A DNA stretch of 64,000 nt from Chrysomallon squamiferum (taxonomy: Eukaryota; Mollusca; Gastropoda; Neomphalida; Peltospiridae), in NCBI GenBank assembly GCA_012295275.1, contig CM022669.1:17472172-17536171 (forward strand), given 5' to 3'. The notes below the pieces were generated by a model. That model searched no databases, was not told where the DNA came from, and saw only the letters and a list, made by a program, of their open reading frames with translations. Every line of letters begins with the position of its first letter. Position 1 is the stretch's first letter. Made by a program: the position numbers and the translations under genes. Below, piece by piece: positions 57,270 through 64,000 of this stretch.

Positions 57270-58229
57270 CTAATAGCATTGTTTAGGGAGAGAAATTGTT
57301 CTCAGTGTTGTGTTTCCAATTTTCAGACTTTCACTAATGTATCCTAATCGAGCTTCGTTCTCACGGAATACAAAAGGGAAGAAATCGTACAACTGGCTAC
57401 AATCAACGGTAACACTTTTTTGTCCTCTGTTCACTTTAGGCAGATAAAACATGGTTATACACTCGTTTATTTTATAATCCATATTTAGCAATTTCTCTCT
57501 TCTACAAGGTACGGGGGCATATCGGTTTTCAAAAAGACGTAGTTGAAGCGGGTATATGATATCCTTTGTGAACACATACTTTTTTACGCATTTATGGGAA
57601 CCGAAAATATGAGTGGAATTTTCTTTGAAGAAAAATATATCTATGTAGGGAAATTTATAACTGTATTCTACTCCAGCAGGCAGATCTTCCATGTAAAACT
57701 TCCATGTGGTGTCATGTTCCGAATAAACACGATATCCAGGGACGCTTCCAAAAATCCATTTTATTTTGTCCAAATCTGATGTTACGATGACGACATCGAG
57801 GTCGCCATCCCAGGGGATAATTCCATGATGTCTGTAAGATCCTAAGATAGATCCGGCCCACAAGAAACAAGTGAGGTTAGCTTTGCGACAAGTCTCCATG
57901 AATTTGTCAAAAGTCAGAACCATCAGTACTTGGTCCTTTGGTGAGAGTATAGGGAAGAACTTTCTGAGTAAAGTATTGTTCATCAAGCGGTCTTTATTAG
58001 GAAGATACCAAGCGCCCATTATTTGCTGATCTTTCGCAAACGGAAACTTTACATAATTTCCCTTCTTCTCAACCGTATTAGATTTTTTTATCTCAGAATG
58101 GCTGGAATGTTGCTGGATGACACTAACGATGTCAGCAGACTTTTTGTTCTGGTAATAAAGGTATCCAATTAAGTGCGAGAATACGAAAATTCCACCAATT
58201 ATGAAATATTTAACTTTTGTCATTTTCAT
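57270..58229 (-). CDS. LicD/fukutin-type membrane protein, gene 5
   Basis: Intronless, 319 residues from the first Met. Met3 (58221-58223) aligns with the start of gene 4 and would give 317, so the longer N-terminus is uncertain. It is the duplicate of gene 4: from residue 34 on they differ at only a handful of sites (for example S/N before KDRL, Q/K in LR-x-FF, R/W before IFGSVPG, G/E before YSYKF, R/K after GSH). It shares the PWDGDLDV motif, here Asp141, 143 and 145. The Trp before IFGSVPG replaces an Arg found in every other copy. Block B is about 570 bases upstream; a block A copy is about 1 kb upstream. Confidence 0.9.
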   Translation of the reverse strand: MKMTKVKYFIIGGIFVFSHLIGYLYYQNKKSADIVSVIQQHSSHSEIKKSNTVEKKGNYVKFPFAKDQQIMGAWYLPNKDRLMNNTLLRKFFPILSPKDQVLMVLTFDKFMETCRKANLTCFLWAGSILGSYRHHGIIPWDGDLDVVIVTSDLDKIKWIFGSVPGYRVYSEHDTTWKFYMEDLPAGVEYSYKFPYIDIFFFKENSTHIFGSHKCVKKYVFTKDIIYPLQLRLFENRYAPVPCRREKLLNMDYKINECITMFYLPKVNRGQKSVTVDCSQLYDFFPFVFRENEARLGYISESLKIGNTTLRTISLPKQCY

Positions 58230-59149
58230 AGTTTCTTATATCTTAACTGAACTTTTTTGTTTGACTAATTATTGTGAAACAGTCTTGGATGGAGTAATAG
58301 AAACAAATATTCTCTTCACAGTTTCTGCAGTTTCCGTTACTGGGATATGATGCATGAATTCATCGACTCTAGATATTAAATAAATAAATATTCAGTCAGC
58401 TAGTTATGATTTGGAAAGTTTTAAATTATGTTTATTACCATAACGATTAAAATATTAGTACATGTAAGATGACTATGTGGAAAATCAGAAGTTTAAAATA
58501 GAAAAATAATTTTTTATAAGTTAGACTGTGTTAAGTTAACAGCAAAAATCGATTTTCATTAAAATATCAATTTTGCTGTAAATAAGATTCGTTCAGATAT
58601 CTATAGCCTTTCGATATGAGAATGATTTATTTTCGAACGTATATATAGTTATATTTTCAAATTTTTAATGTCTTTTAATTAGAATTAGTACATCTTAATT
58701 ACAGTACCACGTACCTTTTAGAAGTAAATTCTAGAAATACGATTAGTTCTTGAAAACGTACGCACTTTGACGCGTCTGTGATAGTTTTCTCGTACTGATA
58801 CTACAAATGAAGCCACGTCTGTGTTGAACTGTTACAGATCACAACTTTGTTACCTCTGTACTGTGATATTAAGAACAGCGCCAGTCCGTATGCCCGCTGT
58901 TTTGAAATTATTACCTTGAATACGCAAAATTTAGTTTACTTCAGCGAATTTCAAGAGACCACAAGGTTATGTATTTGAAAGGGCTTTCAATATATGTTGT
59001 GCATTTCATCAATACTGAACAATTTTACATAATGTATTTTAGTAATCATCTATAACATTAGGTATAGTATATCGATAATAATTACACTGAATATCAAGAT
59101 TCTGTCGAATGTGTTTTTCAGTTATATCAAAATATCAATTGTTTACGTC

Positions 59150-59510
59150 GGTATAACCGACTCTCTATTGCGATACCTGATCGATGTCCTGTGTAATATT
59201 TCTAAGTAAACAGAAATAAATACAAATCAAACAAGCACATGTACATTTTAAAATAAGAATAAATTTAAGTAAATTCCGTAAACGTCTCAACCTGTGTTAC
59301 CTTGATTTTAACTTTTCCTTCCACTGACATAGATATGGTATAGGACTGTTCAGTAATGATTGGATAGAGCTTACATAAAACAGCCAATCGTTACCAGGCC
59401 GGATTGTCGTTAGGCAAATATGGTTGGCTTGGTTATCTAATAAGGCCAGGTCATTCACATAATTTATCCAAATATCTTCAACTTTACTGACAGACGGTGT
59501 AATGAAAAAC
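59150..59510 (-). promoter_or_regulatory. Block A copy upstream of LicD gene 5
   Basis: A full-length copy with GATTGGCTGTTT, TATCCAATCATT and CAGGTATCGCAATAGAG on the minus strand. It lies about 0.9-1.3 kb from the start of gene 5, with block B between. It could be a distal promoter of gene 5 or a remnant of a lost class A gene. Confidence 0.3.
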
Positions 59511-59864
59511 ATTCAAGCTTTTTAGCCGCTTTTAGAACAGTACAAAATGTCATCCTTTTTAATGATTAAAGTTGAATAAACGTATGTAGTATCAGTACAC
59601 ATGAAAACATTTTTTTAATAAATGAGTATAATTACATTACTTTAAGTTACCAGCAATAAGATTTTTCTATAAAACATGAATTATATTATAAATTAGATTT
59701 TTTGAAATGAGAATGAATTCTTTTAAAAATACATATAAGTCGATTTTCAAATGTTATTTGAGTTAATTTAAGTTTCACTTACAGTGACCTAACTTTTAAA
59801 AGGTAACTTGTGAAAATATAATTTCTTCTTGAAAATTTACGCTTTTTGATGAGACACTGAAACC

Positions 59865-60545
59865 TCCATCTTCAAGTGAAGTCACGTCATGGAACTACTG
59901 TTAGAAAACGGGAATATGGCTCGATTTGATTCTGATACTAAAAACACGACCTAACCAACCAACCCCCGTATTTGTTTTAAAATACCAAACTTAATTTAGA
60001 TAAAACAAAAAGGTCGGCAGAGTAAAAAGTGGTCAATGTTCGAAATTGCGAGCAGCGTATGCTATGTATTACATATCTATATACATGTATGTGTTTATAA
60101 TTATGTATGTATATGTGTTCAGTGTGTACATGTATGTATGTACTTACATATGTAGTTTACGATTTTGAATATTCTGTCTGATGTACGTCTGATTAGACTC
60201 TGCACGTGGACGATATTCAGGAACGTACTGGCGGAGGACAAAGTCCAATGACGACGTCAGAAACCTCGTCAGATGCCGCTGATGCAACTCAGTATGTATG
60301 GCATCCTTTCGCCCGCACTCCGAAGGCGCAGGAATATATGCAGTCCCAATTAGGACTATATTTCAGAACCAATTAAACGTAATTAAAAAGTACAATTAGA
60401 AAATACAAAACTGCAGGTAGATCATTGAAACATTCATCGTTTTTCACATCTACTAATTGAACTCATTCTGTCATGGTCTTCCTGTTTTTACACTACACTA
60501 CTTCATACAAAACAAATAAGAAATTACTATATTTCCAGTTATATT
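59865..60545. repeat. 0.67-kb duplicated segment, copy 2
   Basis: Partner of 53820-54492. Beyond ATTTCCAGTTATATTAT it continues into the LicD 3'-flank unit (TTTTATTAC...), which is also the sequence found next to the same motif at about 46097 and 61390. Confidence 0.85.
60148..60355 (-). other. Open, splice-site-flanked segment, copy 2
   Basis: The 208-base counterpart of 54089-54299, with the same ATATAG and GTAAGT borders. The encoded peptide is the same apart from loss of one Leu (LDFVLRQYVPEYR), Phe/Leu, Ile/Arg and Leu/Pro replacements and a terminal Met for Val. Confidence 0.3.
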
Positions 60546-61034
60546 ATTTTTATTACAAACGGTTGTTTTTTTTTCTTTTCTTTTTTTGTTGTTTTTTCAT
60601 TATATGAAAGTACATTTCAGAGCGTTTTGGTAAATTAATACCTCAAAAATGAAAAAAAAAAAAGAAGAAAAAAAGCAGTAATAATAATAAATAAATAAAA
60701 AATAAATAAATAAAAAAAGTAAATAATAAAAAAATAAATAAATAAGTAATAATAATAATAAAATAATATAAAAATAATTAAATAAATAAATAAAATAAAA
60801 TAAAACAAAAAATAAAATTAAGAACTTAAAAAATATAAAAAAATAAAAATAAATAAATACATATAGTACATATAAAGAAGAACGAATACAATCAAGATTC
60901 CGTTATCTAAATTAGTGTAAAAAAAAAAATTCTTAGAGAGAAAGAAAAATAATTTAGAGAGAGAGAGAGAGATTAAAGAAATAAAGTAAAAGACAATAAA
61001 ATTAATCATAATAATAATAATAATGATGATGATG

Positions 61035-61083
<49 letters not shown>

Positions 61084-61150
61084 TAATAAAATGAAACAAT
61101 TAATAAATAAATACATATTCATATACAAAAGAACAAATGCAATCAAAAGT

Positions 61151-61362
61151 CCATAATCTAACTTATTGTCCATCTCCATGGAAACAACAAATAATGAAAC
61201 TCTTTAGTACAAAATTTCATTCCATGACTTATTATATTGAAATCTTCTGAATATCAGAGTTCTTCAGCTAACAAAACCCGACTACATCATCTCCTCTTTT
61301 TAACAAATAATACAATATAATATTTAGTGACAAATGAAGTGCTTATCTTTAAACGTTAATAA
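61151..61362. repeat. Orphan LicD 3' flank
   Basis: Same 200-base segment, but after TTTAAACGTTAATAA, i.e. the stop codon and one Tyr codon of a LicD gene on the minus strand, the match ends and sequence homologous to about 60497 follows. It is the border of a tandem duplication of about 0.9 kb next to gene 6. Confidence 0.75.
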
Positions 61363-61803
61363 TAAAACAAATAAGAAGTTACTGTATTTCCAGTTATATT
61401 ATTTTTATTATCAGCAATGCTTATTTTTTTTATTATATTAAAGTACATTTCAGGGCGTTTTGGTAAATTAATACCACTCCAACCCCACCCCAAAAAATAA
61501 AATATAAGAATAAATTAAAATAATAATAATAATAATAATAATAAAAAAGTAAGACGAAGAAGAAGAATAAAACTAATAAAACGAAAAATAAAATAAAATA
61601 TAATAAAAAAATAAATTAAAATTAATTAAAATGAAAAAAATAATAAAATAAGTAAAAAAATCATTTAAAACATAAATAAAATATAAATAAAATATAAATA
61701 AATAAATAAAATCAAGAGTCCATAATCTAACTTACTGTAAAAATAAAAATAAAAAATAAAATAAATTAAATAAATAAATAAAACTAAATAAAATAAATAA
61801 TTT

Positions 61804-61876
<73 letters not shown>

Positions 61877-62077
61877 ATAATAATAAAAATAAGTAAAAAT
61901 ATAATTTAATAAATAAATGAAATATGAGAGAGACATACAGAGAGAATTAAATGAATTAAAAAAATAATAATAAAAATTATAATTAAAAAAGTAAATAAAA
62001 ATAATTTCGAAAATGAAATAAAATTAAAATAAATACATACATATACATATTAAGAAGATCAAATACAATCAAGAGCC

Positions 62078-62284
62078 CATAATCTAAATTACCGTCCAAC
62101 AGCATCGAAACAACAAATAATGAAACTCTTTAATCAAAAACATCATTCCATGACTTATTGTATTGAAATGTTCCGATTATTACAGTTCTTTCGCTAACAA
62201 AACCCGACTACATCATCTACTCTTTTTATCACATAATACAGTATAATATTTAGTGACAAATAAACTGCTTATCTTTAAACGTCA
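62078..62284. repeat. Conserved LicD 3' flank, gene 6 copy
   Basis: Third copy of the segment, here attached to gene 6. It has a few more substitutions than the other two (for example CGTCAATAACAC at the gene border). Confidence 0.75.
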
Positions 62285-63223
62285 ATAACACTGTTTAGGT
62301 ACAAAAATCGTTCTAAGTGTTGTGCTTCCAATTTTCAGAGTCTCTCTAATAAATTCTGAATTAGTTATTTTATGACGGAAGACAAAAGGGAAAAAATCGT
62401 ACAACTGACTGCAAGCAACGGAAACAGTCTTTTGTCGTTTGATATTTTTATGCATGTAAGTCACGGTTACACACTGGTTAACATTATAAAATGTAGTTAC
62501 CAGTTTTTCTCTTCTACAAGGTACGGGGAAGTATCTGTTATCAAAAAAACGTAACTGAAGCGGATATATGATATCCTTTGTGTACACAAACTTTTTCACG
62601 CAGCTATGGGAACCGAAAATATGAGTGAAATTTTCCTTGAAGAAAAATATGTCTATGAATGGAAATTTGTAGTTCCTCCGAACTCCTTCAGGAAGATCAT
62701 TCATGAAAAATTTCCACGTGCTGTCATGTTCCGAATGTACACGATATCCAGGGACACTTCCAAAAATCCTTTTAAATTTGTTTAAATCTGATGTTACAAC
62801 GACCACATCGATGTCGTCATCCCACGGGGTAATTCCATGATGTCTGTAAGATCCTAAGAGAGATCCGTCCCACAAAAAGCAAGTCAAGTTAGCTTTGCGA
62901 CAAGTCTCCATGAATTTATCAAAAGTAAGAAGCAACATCACTTGATCTTTCAGAGAGACTATGGGGAAGAACTATCTGAGTTCTGTCTCGTTTATCAAGA
63001 TTTCTTTGTTTGGAAGATACCAAGAGCCCATTGTTTGAATATCTGTCGAGAAAGGAACCTTTACATCATTTCCTGTTAGAAAATCTTTTCTCTGAGAAAG
63101 GCTGATACTATCTTGGATAACACTCAGGATATCAACATAGTTAACGTGTTGGAAATACAGGTATCCAATTAGATATAATAATACGAACATTCCACCAATT
63201 ATGAAAAAATATTCTCTTCCCAT
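62282..63223 (-). pseudogene. LicD gene 6, nonsense-interrupted
   Basis: Collinear with gene 3 over all 314 codons (942 bases), with start, signal-anchor (FFIIGGMFVLLYLIGYLYF), WDGSLLGSYRHHG, PWDDDIDVVVV and the LPK/VPKQCY end in place. The single fault is at codon 84, where GAG (Glu, in NETELREFF) has become TAG (CTA at 62972-62974 on the plus strand). That separates an 83-residue N-terminal frame (62972-63223) from an open 219-codon catalytic part (62282-62941). With no other disruption the event is recent, allelic, or an assembly error. Restart at the internal Met pair would give a protein without membrane anchor. Block A and the class A leader are intact upstream, so transcription could continue. 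Confidence 0.85.
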
Positions 63224-64000
63224 TTTTATAGTTCTGATACTTTGAAATGAAATAAAACTGAAGATTCCTCGAATTATTGTGTGATAAGAGATTAACCGAA
63301 ATAGGTATTCTCTCGAAGATAATTGTGAAATATGTGAAAATATCAGTTGTTTTTGTCGCGGCTCTTATTGCGATACTTGATCGATGTCCTGTGTGATATT
63401 TCTAAATAAAGAGAAATAAATACAAATAAATTAGTCAGCGAAACAGGCAGATATATATTTCAAGATAACAATAAATTTAAGTAAGTTTTGTTCATGTCTG
63501 AACCTATGTTAGCTTAATTATAACTTTTCCTTCAGTGACATAGATATGATATAGGACCTTTTGAGTAATGACTGGATATAGCTTACATAAAACAGCCAGT
63601 CGTTACCAAGAGGGATTTCGTTAGGTTTGTACGATTAGCTTCCATATGTAATGAAGCCATGTCATTCAGATCATTTTACCACAAATCTTCAACCTTACTG
63701 TCAGACGGTGTAATCCAAAACTATTGATTTTTTTTTAAAATTTATTATGTTTTTAAAATTGTTATTCGCTTTCAGAGCAGTACAAAATTTCATTAGTCTA
63801 CTTTTCACATATTTATTGATTAAAGCTGAATAAAGGTATCTAGTACTTTCTAGTCACTTCTTGAATGTACTCTATCTACCGTTAACTTGAGATATTTGAA
63901 TGTAACGTGCTTGATTACATTGATACTAATTATCCGGCCAGAAGGCAATCTTGATGTAAAACATCGTTAGATATTATGTTTTTTTTATAATACTTTATTC
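63224..64000. other. 5' flank of LicD gene 6
   Basis: Starts with the class A leader shared with genes 2 and 3, followed by a copy of block A (about 63350-63720). In this copy the CCAAT-like element reads CCAGT. The remainder to the window edge is A+T-rich with no gene seen. Confidence 0.6.
63350..63720 (-). promoter_or_regulatory. Block A, candidate promoter of LicD gene 6
   Basis: Copy upstream of the interrupted gene 6. The TATA-like AGTTATAATTAAG is kept, but the distal CCAAT motif is changed (CGACTGGCTG on the minus strand) and the second is ATATCCAGTCATT. The 5' leader between it and the ATG is near identical to that of gene 3. Confidence 0.33.

Larger units (their letters stand above)
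54495..59100. repeat. 4.6-kb segmental duplication, copy 2
   Basis: The second copy, with LicD gene 5. Its left end is a clean junction: bases to the left of about 54493 match the region ending at 60545, bases to the right match 48365 onward. Short differences include loss of the extra C-A-C-C-G-A-T-T near 56466 and changes in TATG repeats near 55540. Confidence 0.9.
48961..59950. repeat. Block B: dispersed repeat upstream of LicD genes
   Basis: A segment of about 100 bases with core AAGTGAAGTCATGGAACT, GTTACAGATCA and GATACTAA-AACACG. Copies at about 48961-49060, 52725-52815, 53821-53935, 55081-55185, 58785-58880 and 59865-59950, plus a more diverged one at 40270-40380. In genes 1, 4 and 5 it is the nearest conserved upstream element (430-600 bases from the ATG); elsewhere it lies about 400 bases beyond block A. 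Confidence 0.5.
58230..62281. other. Spacer between LicD genes 5 and 6
   Basis: Contains the end of the second 4.6-kb copy (to about 59100), a block A copy (about 59150-59510), block B (about 59865-59950), the second copy of the open, splice-site-flanked segment (60148-60355, minus), and two tandem versions of the LicD 3' flank: about 60480-61362 and 61363-62281. The first ends two codons inside a LicD gene (Tyr-stop at about 61356-61361) and then breaks off. AAT (61008-61082) and GA (61807-61874) arrays lie within the units. Confidence 0.65.

Noticed and set aside
38971-62554. Plus-strand frames of 60-78 codons inside the LicD genes
   Set aside because: They are antisense to the conserved LicD frames and recur only because the genes are repeated.
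62972-62974. Readthrough or recoding of the UAG in LicD gene 6
   Set aside because: The codon is a plain Glu in all paralogues and no recoding element is evident; a nonsense mutation or base error is simpler.

Overview
The window is animal nuclear DNA. It is A+T-rich, full of simple-sequence repeats, and has short exons with GT-AG introns of a few hundred bases. It holds two things. Nucleotides 2296-35121 (+) are the 3' four-fifths or so of a fibrillin gene. Nucleotides 38893-63223 (-) are a tandem array of six intronless genes for LicD/fukutin-type type II membrane proteins. A full-length fibrillin excludes Drosophila- or Caenorhabditis-like genomes. The base composition, the TG/GA/AAT microsatellites and the LicD expansion would suit a lophotrochozoan such as a mollusc, but that is inference and the species is not settled by the sequence.

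Fibrillin (59 exons recognised, about 2,600 codons; the N-terminal exons lie beyond the left edge). The module order is TB1, EGF4 plus 5 cbEGF, TB2, 3 cbEGF, hybrid-2, 1 cbEGF, TB3, 12 cbEGF, TB4, 2 cbEGF, TB5, 7 cbEGF, TB6, 5 cbEGF, TB7, 7 cbEGF, then the C-terminal domain with an asprosin-like propeptide. From TB2 onward this matches vertebrate fibrillin module for module. Nearly every exon is symmetrical (phase 1-1), so single modules can be gained or skipped without loss of frame. Differences from vertebrate fibrillin: no proline/glycine-rich linker after TB1, one extra cbEGF before TB2, no RGD in TB4, a second furin-type site in the C-terminal propeptide, one GC-AG intron, and a 2-base insertion in one cbEGF exon that breaks the frame as written. 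Three introns contain decayed tandem copies of their own 3' end plus the start of the next exon.

The stretch 35122-38892 is 3' UTR and intergenic DNA between convergent genes. The LicD array (38.9-63.2 kb) has genes 1 to 6 of 313-319 residues; five are intact and gene 6 has one nonsense codon. Two sequence classes exist. Genes 3 and 6 (class A) share a promoter-like upstream block; genes 4 and 5 (class B) share another. Genes 1 and 2 are reciprocal mosaics of the two classes. The array grew by segmental duplication: 48.37-53.0 kb and 54.5-59.1 kb are the same 4.6-kb unit, 53.8-54.5 kb recurs at 59.9-60.5 kb, and the 3' flank of gene 6 is itself doubled. One duplicated block hides an open, splice-site-flanked segment of about 70 codons that I do not recognise. 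No tRNA or rRNA gene, CRISPR array or complete transposon was seen.
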